A stretch of DNA of 64,000 nucleotides from [Phormidium] sp. LEGE 05292 (GCF_015207735.1 NZ_JADEWG010000003.1:1-64000), one strand, 5' to 3'. Numbered from the stretch's first letter, positions 33,869 to 43,875 are shown. Translations and numbers: made by a program. Notes: generated by a model not told the origin, from the letters alone.

Positions 33869-35200
33869 CTAAGCATCAAATCTTAAGACTTTACCCCTGA
33901 TTTCTGTAAATAGCTTTCCTCTTTCATAAACTACATTTCCTCCGACAATAGTTATAACAGGCCATCCAGTTAATTGCCAACCTTCAAAGGGACTCCAACC
34001 GCATTTTGTTTGTAATTCTTCGCGCAAAACAGGGCGGTAATTATCTAAGTCTACCAACACTAAATCGGCATCGTAACCAGGAGCGATCGCACCTTTATTA
34101 GGAATCTTATAAGCTTTAGCAACCGCCGTAGACATCCAGTTAGCAACTTGGGCGATTGTACATTTTCCCTGCATCGCTTGAGTTAACATTACTGGCAAGG
34201 AAGTTTCTACCCCAGGCATCCCTGATGGCGTATTTGGGTAGCCTTTGGCCTTTTCTTCTAAAGTGTGAGGCGCATGATCTGTAGCGATAAAATCAATCAC
34301 ACCATCGAGTAAAGCTTGCCAGAGAATTTCGTTGTCTTTTGGCGATCGTAAAGGTGGATTCATCTGCGCCAAAGTGCCAATTTTCTGATAAGCTTCTGTA
34401 TTAAGGACTAAATGTTGTGGGGTAACTTCCGCTGTTACCCAACTCGGTTTATCTTCACGCAACAATTGGGCTTCATCCCCAGTGGAAAGATGCAGAATAT
34501 GTAACCGTCTTTGGTACTTTTTAGAAAGTTTTAAAGCCAACTGAGTCGCTAACAGCGCCGCTTGGTTATCTTGAATTTGAGAATGGATAGCAGGATCAGT
34601 TATACCAGCAAACTCTTGTTTTCTTTGGTTGATTCTAGCCTGGTCTTCCGCATGAACCGCAATTAATCGTTTGCCGTGAGCAAAAATAGCTTCTAAAGCG
34701 GTTTCTGCGTCTACTAATAACTGACCGTGCATTGACCCCATAAAAATTTTAATCCCTGGAGTCGGGTTAGCGGTTAACAAATCTGGTAAATTCTCGGCTG
34801 TCGCCCCAATGAAAAAGCCATAATTGACTAAGCATTTCTTGGCGGCGCGTTGCAGTTTATCATCTAACGTTGCCTGAGTCGTGGTTAAAGGGCGAGTGTT
34901 GGGCATTTCCAGAAACGAAGTTACCCCACCTTTAGCACAAGCACAGCTAGCCGTAAATAAATCTTCTTTGTATTCTAGTCCTGGTTCGCGGAAGTGTACT
35001 TGCGGGTCGATCACCCCTGGCAACAAAGTCAAACCAGCCGCGTCGATGATCTTAACGGTAGTTTCATCTATATTGGTGCTAAGATCCGATGCAACCTGGG
35101 CAATTTGTCCATCTGAGATTGTTACATCTCCCACCAGAAACTCGCCAGTAGGTAAAAGTATTCTGGCTTGTCGAATTAATAGGTTAGTAGCAGAAGACAT
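33869..35200 (-). CDS. pyrC: Dihydroorotase
   Basis: The 443-residue amidohydrolase forms dihydroorotate in pyrimidine synthesis. Motifs: DPQVHFREPG (65-74; the first metal His is Gln67, with His69 and Arg71 kept), FLEMPNTRPLTT, a K in the GIKIFMGS segment, HILHLST and ATDHAPHT. A Gln in the first HxH position is also seen in other bacterial dihydroorotases of this type, so it is probably active with an altered metal site, though AllB-like hydantoinase activity cannot be excluded. A second, more degenerate paralogue is at 36094. Confidence 0.88.
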   Translation of the reverse strand: MSSATNLLIRQARILLPTGEFLVGDVTISDGQIAQVASDLSTNIDETTVKIIDAAGLTLLPGVIDPQVHFREPGLEYKEDLFTASCACAKGGVTSFLEMPNTRPLTTTQATLDDKLQRAAKKCLVNYGFFIGATAENLPDLLTANPTPGIKIFMGSMHGQLLVDAETALEAIFAHGKRLIAVHAEDQARINQRKQEFAGITDPAIHSQIQDNQAALLATQLALKLSKKYQRRLHILHLSTGDEAQLLREDKPSWVTAEVTPQHLVLNTEAYQKIGTLAQMNPPLRSPKDNEILWQALLDGVIDFIATDHAPHTLEEKAKGYPNTPSGMPGVETSLPVMLTQAMQGKCTIAQVANWMSTAVAKAYKIPNKGAIAPGYDADLVLVDLDNYRPVLREELQTKCGWSPFEGWQLTGWPVITIVGGNVVYERGKLFTEIRGKVLRFDA

Positions 35201-35330
35201 GGCAAGAATTAAATTAAAGTAGATGTAGAAGGTAAAACTTTGCAGAGCAGTATACTCTGAGAGTATATCTGACTAAAGCTCAATTGAGCTAAAACTATTT
35301 CTCCCTGTTCGTTTAATTGATTAAATATCT

Positions 35331-35960
35331 ATGCCTGAAATTCAGAATCAAAATCCTGAAAAAAATCTGCAACAAAAATATGACAATGCCTGGTTAGAGG
35401 TATTAAAGACCATTTTACTAAGTGGTATTTTAGCTATTGGGATTCGTACTGTTGTTGCTGAAGCCCGTTATATTCCTTCGGGCTCAATGTTAGAAACTCT
35501 ACAAATTAACGATCGCTTAATTGTTGATAAGCTAAGTTATAATTTTAGCAATCCTCAGCGTGGTGATATTGTTGTTTTCAACCCGACTCAAGCCCTAGAA
35601 AAGCAAAATTTTCATGATGCGTTTATTAAACGAGTAATCGGTTTACCTGGTGAAAAGGTAGAACTAAAAAATGGCAAAGTATACATTAATGGTAAGGTTT
35701 TACAAGAAAAATACACCAATGGACAACCAACAAGTACAGATGTTTGTCCTATGGGAGAACCACCTTTTTTGGCAAAACCAGTAGTTGTACCTCCTAATTC
35801 TTATTTGGTTTTGGGTGATAACCGGAGGAATAGTTATGATGGTCGTTGCTGGGGTTTAGTGCCAAGAGATCGGATTATTGGTAAAGCTTCAGTGCGTTTT
35901 TGGCCTTTAAATCATGTCGGGGCGATCGATCAAGAACCTCTCTACCCAACGACGAAGTAA
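35331..35960 (+). CDS. lepB: Signal peptidase I
   Basis: The 209-residue protein has one transmembrane helix (about 25-43). It has the catalytic Ser in PSGSMLETL (Ser52) and the general-base Lys in FIKRVIGLPGE (Lys100), then VPPNSYLVLGDNRRNSYDGRCWG. It removes signal peptides from exported proteins at the thylakoid or plasma membrane. It is divergent from pyrC with 130 bp between. Cyanobacteria usually have two lepB genes; which one this is cannot be told. Confidence 0.95.
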   Translation: MPEIQNQNPEKNLQQKYDNAWLEVLKTILLSGILAIGIRTVVAEARYIPSGSMLETLQINDRLIVDKLSYNFSNPQRGDIVVFNPTQALEKQNFHDAFIKRVIGLPGEKVELKNGKVYINGKVLQEKYTNGQPTSTDVCPMGEPPFLAKPVVVPPNSYLVLGDNRRNSYDGRCWGLVPRDRIIGKASVRFWPLNHVGAIDQEPLYPTTK

Positions 35961-35966
35961 GGCAGA

Positions 35967-36012
35967 GGAACAAGGGGACAAGGAGACAAGGGGACAAGGG
36001 GACAAGGAGAAG
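35967..36012. repeat. GGGACAAGG tandem repeat
   Basis: Five copies of a GGGACAA/GGAGACAA unit directly after lepB, followed by a short AACTCAAAACTCAAAACTCAAAA repeat at about 36044-36068. Same family as at 3062-3145. Confidence 0.8.
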
Positions 36013-36093
36013 TTTATTAACTTAACATTGTCTCCCTAATTCAAAACTCAAAACTCAAAACTCAAAACTTTCCCCTGCCTTCTGCCTTCAAAA

Positions 36094-37332
36094 TTAACAC
36101 CAAGTTTGTACAATTCTTCCGGTTAATTCTTTGCCTAACCAAGGGGTATTTGCAGAGAGGGAACAAAGATTATTAATGTTTACTTGCCAGGTTTCTTGGG
36201 GTGAAAAAAGAGTTAATTCAGCGGGGGAACCTGGGTTAATTGTAGGGGGAGTTTGCTGTAAACATTCTGCTGGGCGAGTGCTCAAAAGTCGCCACAGTTC
36301 TAAAGGGGAAAATTCGCCAGTTGCTACTAAGTTTTGCCAGAGTAAGGGTAAAGCTAATTCTAAACCAATTGCACCGGGAGGCGCTTCTGAAAAAGCGACG
36401 GTTTTTTCTTCATAAGTGTAGGGAGTGTGATCGATCGCGATCGCATCAATTATCCCCTGCTTGATTCCCCGTCGCAAGGCTAAACGGTCATTTGGCGTAC
36501 CTAAAGGCGGTTCTAATCTTAATGATGGGTGGTAACTTGCGATCGCTTCTGTATCTAATAATAAGTGCATCCAAGTTGTACTGGCGGTAATGGGCAAACC
36601 GCGCGATCGAGCATCCTCAATCAGTTGTACACTACGAGCAGTAGAAACCCGCATAATGTGGACAGGGGTACCCACAGCGGCGACAACTTCCAGCAAAGCA
36701 GCGAGGGCGGAAGTTTCTCCGATCGCAGGGTTTCCCGATAGTCCAAAACGAATGGAATCAGCACCTTCTCGCATTACGCCATTGCCTACTAATTCGGGGT
36801 AAGATGCCCATAGTGCGATCGGTTTACCTAAAGGCTGAAGATATTCCAAAACTCTTCGCAGCAAAGCCAAATTGACAATAGGTTTGCCATCCGCAAAACC
36901 TACCACTCCCGCATCTGCTAATTCTGCCATTTCCGTCATTTGTTGACCTTGAACACCTTGAGTTATTGCGCCCCAAGGAATAAGTCGGGGAGAATTTTTT
37001 TGCAGTTTTGCGACAGCGGCGGGGTTATCTATTGGGGGCGAGGTATTAGGGAGAATGGCGAGGCGAGTAAAACCTCCAGAAATAGCAGCTTTTTGTAATG
37101 ATTCTAAAGTTTCCCGTTCTTCAAATCCAGGTTCGCCGGAATGACTGTAAAGGTCTACTAAACCTGGGCCTAAAATTAAATCATGACAATTCCGCATTTG
37201 GATATCAGACGGAAACTCATAAATCTGATTTTCGACAGCTTTAATGTAACCATCGATAATTAAAACATCAGCTGTTTTATCTGTCCCGGAAACTGGGTCT
37301 AGTATTCTTACTTGTTGGAGTAATTCATTCAT
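36094..37332 (-). CDS. Dihydroorotase-like protein, probably non-catalytic
   Basis: The 412-residue protein has the amidohydrolase scaffold but lacks key ligands. The HxH motif reads DLYSHSGEPG (60-69): the first His is Tyr62, His64 is kept, and the substrate Arg is Gly66. The paired His of the fourth strand is in TTWMHLLL, where the first is Met. The last motif is AIDHTPYTYEEK, with Tyr for His. Non-catalytic dihydroorotase homologues support aspartate transcarbamoylase assembly in some bacteria, so such a role is plausible here. It is usually annotated simply as dihydroorotase. The ATG at 37332 follows a repeat element. Confidence 0.8.
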   Translation of the reverse strand: MNELLQQVRILDPVSGTDKTADVLIIDGYIKAVENQIYEFPSDIQMRNCHDLILGPGLVDLYSHSGEPGFEERETLESLQKAAISGGFTRLAILPNTSPPIDNPAAVAKLQKNSPRLIPWGAITQGVQGQQMTEMAELADAGVVGFADGKPIVNLALLRRVLEYLQPLGKPIALWASYPELVGNGVMREGADSIRFGLSGNPAIGETSALAALLEVVAAVGTPVHIMRVSTARSVQLIEDARSRGLPITASTTWMHLLLDTEAIASYHPSLRLEPPLGTPNDRLALRRGIKQGIIDAIAIDHTPYTYEEKTVAFSEAPPGAIGLELALPLLWQNLVATGEFSPLELWRLLSTRPAECLQQTPPTINPGSPAELTLFSPQETWQVNINNLCSLSANTPWLGKELTGRIVQTWC

Positions 37333-37348
37333 TTGTCATTAGTTATTT

Positions 37349-37485
37349 GTCATTTATTATTAGACTTCTTGCAAAAGTTCAGAAATCTAGGTTTTTTTAA
37401 CCACAGATATCCACAGATAAACACAGATGAACACAGATAAATACAGAGATTGTCTATTTTTGCAAGAAGTCTAATGATAAATGAC
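37349..37485. repeat. MITE-like element with 28 bp inverted ends
   Basis: The ends, 37349-37376 and 37458-37485, are inverted repeats with one mismatch (core ATTAGACTTCTTGCAAAA). The interior holds five units of a 10 bp repeat (CCACAGATAT, CCACAGATAA, ACACAGATGA, ACACAGATAA, ATACAGAGAT). It has no coding capacity. Confidence 0.85.
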
Positions 37486-37535
37486 TAATATCCTTTAGCC
37501 TTTTTCCCTTTCGTTACTTCTGCCTTCTGCCTTCT

Positions 37536-38975
37536 CTACAATGCGCCAGCTGCGGTTTTATCTAAAACACCACCACCTAAGTGAGAGGTGATATTCATTG
37601 ATTGCAGGACTGGTAAAGCGTTTATACCATCAGGATAATCGATGACGGTGACAGCACCATTGCCTTGTTTAAAGTTCCAGAAATTTTCTGGGCCTAAGTT
37701 GAATAAATGGGCGAGAATGGCTTTATTAATCGCATCATGAGCAACAACTAAAATTGTTTTTGGTTGTTGGCTGTATTTTACTACTATAGATTGCCAAGCT
37801 ACGATCGCTCTATCCCACACTTGTTGTAAATTCTCTCCTTCTGGCATTTGCACAGTTTCCGGCGCATTCTGCCATTGTTTCAACAAACCAGGATAACCTT
37901 CTTCAATCTCGCTTTCGTACTTACCTTCCCAAAGTCCGTGACTAATTTCTTGTAAATCAGGAAGTAATTCTAACTCTACTTTTGGGTGATATTTCAAGAT
38001 AATTTCGGCTGTTTCTTTTGGACGCAACATTGGGCTAGTAATAGCCAAATTAATTTCTATATTTTTCAGAAATTCTGCGGCTGCTTTTGATTGTTCTCTA
38101 CCATTATCGTTCAAAGGAACATCAATTTGACCTTGGAATTTTTTCTGACGATTCCAATCAGTTTCCCCATGTCTGACTAATAATAACCGAGGGCCTTTGT
38201 GATTAGGTCGCGGTTTAGGTAAACTTTCTCCTAAATGACTAATCACATTCATGGATTCTATTTGTACCTGTTGAACTCCTTTGCTATTTCCTTCTGTTGC
38301 ATCAAAGGAGAAATTATCAGGGAAATTCAAAACGCTAACACCACAATTCGACTGTTGAATTGAATGATAGGAAGCTGGGGGAATACCTGTTGCTGTACAA
38401 ATTAAAGAGCGATTAATCCCATTGTGCGCCACAATCATAATTGTTTGTCCTTGATGGCGCGGTAATATTTCTTGCCAAAATAACTTGGCTTGGTCAAATA
38501 AGGCTAGTACCGGGAAATATTCTTCTGTTTCACCTGTTTCTGTTGGTACTAGCATTCGCAATTCATGAGGGCGATGCTTCCAACATTTATAATCTTCGGG
38601 AAACTTTTCCTTTACCTCTTCCTTTAACATTCCTTGCCAAAGAGGTAGGTGAATTTCCATCAGATTCTCTTTGACTTCTACTGAAGTTAGATCTAAGGTT
38701 TCTAAACAGGAAAAAATAGTTAATGCTGTTTCTTTTGCACGTTGTAAAGGACTACTATAAATTGCAGCAAATTTTAGTCCTTTGAGGGCGCTAGCAACTT
38801 GAACGGCAGTAGCACGGCCTTCTTCCGTTAGAATAGACGCATCTAAGCGACCTTGGATTCTTTGTTCTTTGTTGTAGCTGCTTTGCCCGTGACGGACAAG
38901 GATAACGCGAGTTGACAGAGTTTTATCCTCCACAAAGGTTTTCGGTGAGGGAGCGGCAGAGCATAATTGTGCCAA
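37536..38975 (-). CDS. Two-domain histidine phosphatase
   Basis: The 479-residue protein contains two phosphoglycerate-mutase-like domains. Domain 1 (about 22-215) has VILVRHGQSSYN and SSPLQRAKET. Domain 2 (about 262-450) has LLLVRHGETDWN, SPMLRPKETAE and AHDAINKAIL. Both have the RHG catalytic His; domain 1 ends in AHNGINRSLI. Members dephosphorylate sugar or sugar-acid phosphates; some are called 2-carboxyarabinitol-1-phosphatase in photosynthetic organisms, but substrate specificity is unproven here. The first start in frame is a TTG (38975); a GTG just upstream of the first domain is an alternative. Confidence 0.85.
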   Translation of the reverse strand: MAQLCSAAPSPKTFVEDKTLSTRVILVRHGQSSYNKEQRIQGRLDASILTEEGRATAVQVASALKGLKFAAIYSSPLQRAKETALTIFSCLETLDLTSVEVKENLMEIHLPLWQGMLKEEVKEKFPEDYKCWKHRPHELRMLVPTETGETEEYFPVLALFDQAKLFWQEILPRHQGQTIMIVAHNGINRSLICTATGIPPASYHSIQQSNCGVSVLNFPDNFSFDATEGNSKGVQQVQIESMNVISHLGESLPKPRPNHKGPRLLLVRHGETDWNRQKKFQGQIDVPLNDNGREQSKAAAEFLKNIEINLAITSPMLRPKETAEIILKYHPKVELELLPDLQEISHGLWEGKYESEIEEGYPGLLKQWQNAPETVQMPEGENLQQVWDRAIVAWQSIVVKYSQQPKTILVVAHDAINKAILAHLFNLGPENFWNFKQGNGAVTVIDYPDGINALPVLQSMNITSHLGGGVLDKTAAGAL

Positions 38976-39019
38976 GATGATTTTACCTTATGGTTGGACA
39001 TTTCGATGCTGTTGTTTGT

Positions 39020-39052
39020 GCGTTCCCGAAGTTTGCGCGTAGCGCGTATCGC
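39020..39052. repeat. 33 bp dispersed repeat, copy 2
   Basis: Matches the reverse complement of 19415-19447 with about three mismatches around GCGCGTAGCGCGTATCGC. It lies in the divergent spacer upstream of the CPBP protease gene. Confidence 0.7.
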
Positions 39053-39229
39053 CCTTCCAAATTTCCAAAATTAGTGATTAAGGCGATAAAAGTACCCAAT
39101 AACAACATATTTTAATTGCTAAAATGTACTGGGCAAATTATCGTAGTTGAGAAAATGGGTAATCGATATAATTGCAGATAATGTACAACAAATAAGCTTT
39201 AATGGTAAAGGTAAATTGCGGAGAATTAA

Positions 39230-40756
39230 ATGACGCTCAAAAGGTTAATTTTAGGGTTGCTAACGGTTTTTTTAGTTGTGTTTTTCATTGGCCCATCTTT
39301 GTTAGGGAGTTGGCAACAGCCACAAATTCAAAGCCGTTTGGAACTCTACCAAACTAATTTACTGTTGCACGCAACCGAATGGCAAGGAGAACCAGGAGAG
39401 GAAGCAAATAGTAAATCTTTGCAAGATGCTTTAATTGGTACAGAACCTTTGAAAAATGCTCAAAAGCAATATCAAGAAGCGCGAGAACAAGCAGAGACTA
39501 ATTTAGCAAAAGCTAAGGCACAAGCGGAAGTTTTACCAGCTAAAACAGAACAACTAGAAACAACGATTACCCAATTAGAAGATTTCATCAATCAAGCAGA
39601 TTTACGGTTGGGAATTTTACAAGCTAAACAAGGAGAAAGGAAAACTGCTGTTGAGACTTGGCAATCAGTAATTCAAAGATTAGAAGCGAAAAATTCTAAT
39701 TCTCAATCTTTGAAAATTACTGAGGTTTTGCTGGGTTTGTGGAGTAATCCACCGCAGATTTTACCTAATTCTGAAGCGACAATCAAAAAATCTTTAGATG
39801 GCTGGTTTCGCGATCGAGCTTTATCCAAGTTGTACTATTTACAACAAAGAGAAGAGGCTTTAGCTGAATTAGTAGCGGCTGAACAAGAAATGGCTGAACA
39901 AGCTGTTTTAAAATTGGCAATTGTGGGCGCTGTACCGACACTAGGGTTGTTAATAGGCGTAGGATTGTTACTTTTCTTGCTAATTCAAAGAGCAATTAAA
40001 GGTAAAGATTCTCTATTGGCGCAAAATGGAGATTTAACTTGGTCAACACCTTGGGATGGGGAAATTATTTTACAGGTGTTTGTCGCTGGCTTTTTTCTGA
40101 TGCAAATTTTGGTGTCTATTCTGGTGTTACCAATAACCGTAAAACTGTTAAATTTTGACACCGCAAATTTTGATTTACGGTCTAAGGCTCTTTTAGTTTT
40201 TGTTAATTATCTCCTAGTAGCTGCTGCTGCTTTGTTGGTTTTGTATGTATCCATCAAACCTTTCTTACCTTTACCTGAAGGATGGTTTCGGTTTAAACTG
40301 TTAGATAAGTGGTTACTTTGGGGATTTGGTGGCTATTTGGCAGCTTTGCCTTTGGTGATTTTAATTTCCTTAATTAACCAAAGAATTTGGCAGGGACAAG
40401 GAGGCAGTAATCCCCTGTTATCTTTAGCATTGGAAGCAAAAGATTTGGTAGCTTTGGCAATATTTTTTGTCACTGCGGCGATCGCAGCCCCGATATTTGA
40501 AGAGATCCTATTTCGAGGATTTTTGTTGCCTTCTTTAACTCGTTATTTACCAGTTTGGGGCGCAATTATTGCTAGTAGTTTACTGTTTGCGATCGCGCAT
40601 CTGAGCCTTTCCGAAGTTCTGCCATTAACAATTTTAGGCATTGTATTAGGTGTAGTGTATAGTCGATCGCGCAATCTCTTGGCACCAATTTTTCTCCACA
40701 GTCTTTGGAATAGCGGTACTCTGATTAGTTTGTTTATTTTAGGTGGGGGTATGTAA
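39230..40756 (+). CDS. CPBP-family intramembrane metalloprotease
   Basis: The 508-residue protein has an N-terminal membrane helix (about 5-22) and a helical extracytoplasmic region (about 70-210, rich in Gln/Glu). Then come about seven transmembrane helices with the CPBP (Abi/CAAX-type) motifs: EEILFRGFLL (Glu-Glu and Arg), LLFAIAHLSL and HSLWNSGTL (catalytic-site His and Asn). Family members cleave prenylated or small membrane substrates, or provide self-immunity to bacteriocins; the substrate here is unknown. Confidence 0.9.
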   Translation: MTLKRLILGLLTVFLVVFFIGPSLLGSWQQPQIQSRLELYQTNLLLHATEWQGEPGEEANSKSLQDALIGTEPLKNAQKQYQEAREQAETNLAKAKAQAEVLPAKTEQLETTITQLEDFINQADLRLGILQAKQGERKTAVETWQSVIQRLEAKNSNSQSLKITEVLLGLWSNPPQILPNSEATIKKSLDGWFRDRALSKLYYLQQREEALAELVAAEQEMAEQAVLKLAIVGAVPTLGLLIGVGLLLFLLIQRAIKGKDSLLAQNGDLTWSTPWDGEIILQVFVAGFFLMQILVSILVLPITVKLLNFDTANFDLRSKALLVFVNYLLVAAAALLVLYVSIKPFLPLPEGWFRFKLLDKWLLWGFGGYLAALPLVILISLINQRIWQGQGGSNPLLSLALEAKDLVALAIFFVTAAIAAPIFEEILFRGFLLPSLTRYLPVWGAIIASSLLFAIAHLSLSEVLPLTILGIVLGVVYSRSRNLLAPIFLHSLWNSGTLISLFILGGGM

Positions 40757-40888
40757 AAAAGCAAACATATCAACATCTTGGTAGATTAAAAAAGTTGTTG
40801 ATTTACAACCAATTAGTCTGCCTTTCGCCTAACCTCAAAATAGGTAAACTATTGAAGCGCGTAGGTGTCACAGTAAATTATAAAGTCT

Positions 40889-43297
40889 ATGCAAGTGAAG
40901 AGCGAATTAGCGATCGCCAACTCTGACTCGAAATCAGAAACAATTACCCTGGATGTGACAGGGATGAAATGTGCTGGATGCGTCAAAGCTGTAGAAAATC
41001 AGCTGACACAACATCCAGACGTAATTTCTGCCTGTGTCAACCTGATTACCGAGGTGGCAGTTTGCGAGGTAAAATCCGGTAAAGTTGAACCATACACTTT
41101 AGCCGCTAAGTTGACAGATGCAGGTTTCCCCAGTCAACCGAGAACTTCGGAAAATCAGCTAACCAGTAGTAATTATGTTACTCCAGCCGAACGCCACCGT
41201 CAGGCAATAAAATCTTCAATTCGGCAACTGATAATAGCAGCAATTTTGATATTTCTCTCAGGGATTGGTCATTTTACCCGACATTCCCTAATTCCAGGCG
41301 AACATTCGACAATTCTCACTTCATTTTGGTTTCACTGGGGACTAGCTACCGCTACCTTATTAGGGCCGGGTCGTTCTATTTTAGTAGATGGGTGGCGCGG
41401 ACTGCGGCATAATTCCCCCAACATGAATACTTTAGTGGGTTTGGGGGCTTTTACCGCTTATACTGCGAGTACGATCGCGCTACTGTTTCCCCAACTAGGT
41501 TGGGAATGCTTTTTTGATGAACCAGTAATGCTGTTAGGCTTTATCTTGTTGGGAAGAACCCTAGAACAACAAGCTAGAGTCAAAGCTGCCTCTGCCTTTG
41601 AAGCCTTAGTTTCCCTACAACCTCGGATGGCACGTTTAATTGCCGATCCTAGTGTGGCAGCATTCGGGCAAAATAGCGTGGAAATTCCCGCCGATCAGGT
41701 GCGTGTGGGAGAATTTTTACAGGTATTGCCAGGAGAAAAGATTCCTGTCGATGGCGAAGTGGTAGAAGGAAAAACAACGGTAAACGAGTCAATGCTTACC
41801 GGAGAAGCCATACCTGTGAGTAAGAAAAAAGGAGATGCTGTCGCTGCGGGGACTTTGAATCAAAGTGGAGCGATCGCCATTCGAGCCACCCGTACAGGTA
41901 AGGATACCACCTTAGCGCAAATAGTTAGCTTAGTTGAAACTGCCCAAATTCGCAAAGCACCAGTACAAAGATTAGCCGATACCGTAGCCGGGTACTTCAC
42001 CTACGGCGTAATCACCATAGCTACACTGACCTTTTTATTTTGGTACTTTGCCGGAACTCGGATTTGGCCTGATGTTTTAGTTAATGGAGCCATGAGTCAT
42101 GGTACACATCATTTAACACATCAGTTATCACCATTACTGTTGAGTTTAAAATTAGCGATCGCAGTTTTAGTCGTCGCTTGTCCCTGTTCCTTGGGACTAG
42201 CCACCCCAACCGCCATTTTAGTCGGTACTGGCATCGGTGCAGAACAGGGATTACTGATTAAAGGAGGAGATGTTTTAGAACGAGTATCTGCATTAGATAC
42301 GGTAGTTTTCGACAAAACAGGCACCCTCACCAGTGGTTATCCTACCCTTACCGACTGTATTCCCAGCCAAGATTTAGAATCAAACTCGCCTTTAGCTAAA
42401 TTTTCCCTCCTCCAACTCGCCGCAGCCGCCGAAAGTGGTAGCCGCCATCCTTTAGGTTCCGCCATTAACCAAGCTGCTACTCAAGCTGGTTTATTCATTC
42501 CCGCTGCGGAAGACTTTTATACTGAACCTGGACAAGGTGTATCAGCAAGAGTAGAACAGCAGTTAGTGTTAGTCGGAACAGAAACCTGGCTGCAACAGCA
42601 TGGTGTAACGATCGATCCGAGTCTGACTGAAAAAGCCAGCATTCTAGGAAATGCGGGAAAAACTATCGTTTATGTGGCAGCTGGTAATTGTTTGTTCGGG
42701 TTAATTGCTTTTACCGACTCGGTGAGACCTGATGCGGCTAAAGCAGTGGAGGCTTTGAGACAGCTAGGATTGCGAGTTATGATGCTGACAGGAGATCGGC
42801 AAAAAGCAGCTTTAGTAGTTGCCGAAAAATTGGGAATTGACGCGGTAGATATTTTAGCGCAAGTGCAACCAGATGGCAAAGCGCAGACTGTGGCTGCTCT
42901 CCAAAGTCAAGGTCATCGAGTAGCTATGATTGGTGATGGGATTAATGATGCACCAGCTTTAGCTCAAGCAGATGTGGGTATTGCCATGCACGCCGGAACA
43001 GATGTTGCGATCGAAAGTGCTCAAATTATTTTAATGCGCGATGCCGTCATGGATATTGTGGCATCGATTCAACTTTCCCGTGCCACTTTCAACAAAATCC
43101 GCCAAAATTTATTTTGGGCACTTGCTTACAACATTTTGGGAATTCCCTTAGCGGCGGGTATTTTGTTACCCAACTTTGGGGTAGTCCTCAATCCGGCTGC
43201 TGCTGGTGCCATGATGGCTTTTAGTTCTGTTAGCGTAGTCACTAACTCATTGCTGTTACGTCGCTTACCTCGAAGTCAACAAAAGCCTAACGATTAA
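40889..43297 (+). CDS. Copper-type heavy-metal P-type ATPase (CtaA/PacS class)
   Basis: The 802-residue P1B ATPase has one N-terminal metal-binding domain (GMKCAGCVKAVENQL), eight helices, TGEAIP in the actuator domain, the CPC metal motif (VACPCSLGLATP), the phosphorylation site DKTGTLT, and GDGINDAPALAQADV. The CPC motif indicates Cu(I). Cyanobacteria have CtaA (plasma membrane) and PacS (thylakoid) that supply copper to plastocyanin and oxidase. The MKCAGC form of the metal motif and the length favour CtaA, but this is not certain. A His-rich loop (HGTHHLTH) lies before helix 6. Confidence 0.93.
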   Translation: MQVKSELAIANSDSKSETITLDVTGMKCAGCVKAVENQLTQHPDVISACVNLITEVAVCEVKSGKVEPYTLAAKLTDAGFPSQPRTSENQLTSSNYVTPAERHRQAIKSSIRQLIIAAILIFLSGIGHFTRHSLIPGEHSTILTSFWFHWGLATATLLGPGRSILVDGWRGLRHNSPNMNTLVGLGAFTAYTASTIALLFPQLGWECFFDEPVMLLGFILLGRTLEQQARVKAASAFEALVSLQPRMARLIADPSVAAFGQNSVEIPADQVRVGEFLQVLPGEKIPVDGEVVEGKTTVNESMLTGEAIPVSKKKGDAVAAGTLNQSGAIAIRATRTGKDTTLAQIVSLVETAQIRKAPVQRLADTVAGYFTYGVITIATLTFLFWYFAGTRIWPDVLVNGAMSHGTHHLTHQLSPLLLSLKLAIAVLVVACPCSLGLATPTAILVGTGIGAEQGLLIKGGDVLERVSALDTVVFDKTGTLTSGYPTLTDCIPSQDLESNSPLAKFSLLQLAAAAESGSRHPLGSAINQAATQAGLFIPAAEDFYTEPGQGVSARVEQQLVLVGTETWLQQHGVTIDPSLTEKASILGNAGKTIVYVAAGNCLFGLIAFTDSVRPDAAKAVEALRQLGLRVMMLTGDRQKAALVVAEKLGIDAVDILAQVQPDGKAQTVAALQSQGHRVAMIGDGINDAPALAQADVGIAMHAGTDVAIESAQIILMRDAVMDIVASIQLSRATFNKIRQNLFWALAYNILGIPLAAGILLPNFGVVLNPAAAGAMMAFSSVSVVTNSLLLRRLPRSQQKPND

Positions 43298-43458
43298 CTA
43301 ATAGCAGAAACCATCAAAGTAAAAAGGGTCAAACTCCCAGAAAATTTACAGTTTTTGCGCTTTTTACTTTTGTCTTTGACTGAAACTGATTTAGTTAATT
43401 GATTAGGACATTAAAGTGGATGATTGTTTTATAAACTCGTTGCAGGAAAGGTTTTTCA

Positions 43459-43875
43459 ATGGCAAAATCAAACGGTAAATACCTTTTAATGGTGGAAGAT
43501 GATAAGGGGCGTAAAGAGTTTATCCTCACTAAGCCTGCTTATTCGATCGGTCGAGATCCAGAGTGTAATATTCGGTTATACTCCCAGTTCGTTTCTCGTC
43601 GTCATGCCACTTTAGTTCAGTTACCCAACAAAGATGGCAGTTATTACTACAGGATTATGGATGGAGATGCCACAGGTAAAGCTAGTGCCAATGGTTTGAT
43701 TATTAATGGTCGGAGAACAGCTGCTCACGATCTCAAAGATGAAGATGAGGTGGTCTTCGGTCCAGGTGTAAAAGCGACTTATTATCAGTTGAAGCCAGAC
43801 ACTACTGTACCCACAGGACCGCTTGAAGACCCTTATGACATTACGTTGATTAATCCTGCTAGTTTTGATGAATGA
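43459..43875 (+). CDS. FHA-domain protein
   Basis: The 138-residue protein is essentially one forkhead-associated domain: YSIGRDPECNIRLYSQFVSRRHATL (the GR, S and RRH residues contact phosphothreonine), followed by SANGLIINGRRTAAHDLKDEDEVVFG. It binds phosphothreonine peptides and thereby links Ser/Thr kinases to partners. A kinase of that type is encoded nearby (46616-52093), but no direct link is shown. There is no catalytic domain. Confidence 0.93.
   Translation: MAKSNGKYLLMVEDDKGRKEFILTKPAYSIGRDPECNIRLYSQFVSRRHATLVQLPNKDGSYYYRIMDGDATGKASANGLIINGRRTAAHDLKDEDEVVFGPGVKATYYQLKPDTTVPTGPLEDPYDITLINPASFDE

Noticed and set aside
37400-37450. CRISPR or iteron origin at the CACAGATA decamers
   Set aside because: Units are adjacent without spacers and enclosed by inverted ends; no replication gene is near.
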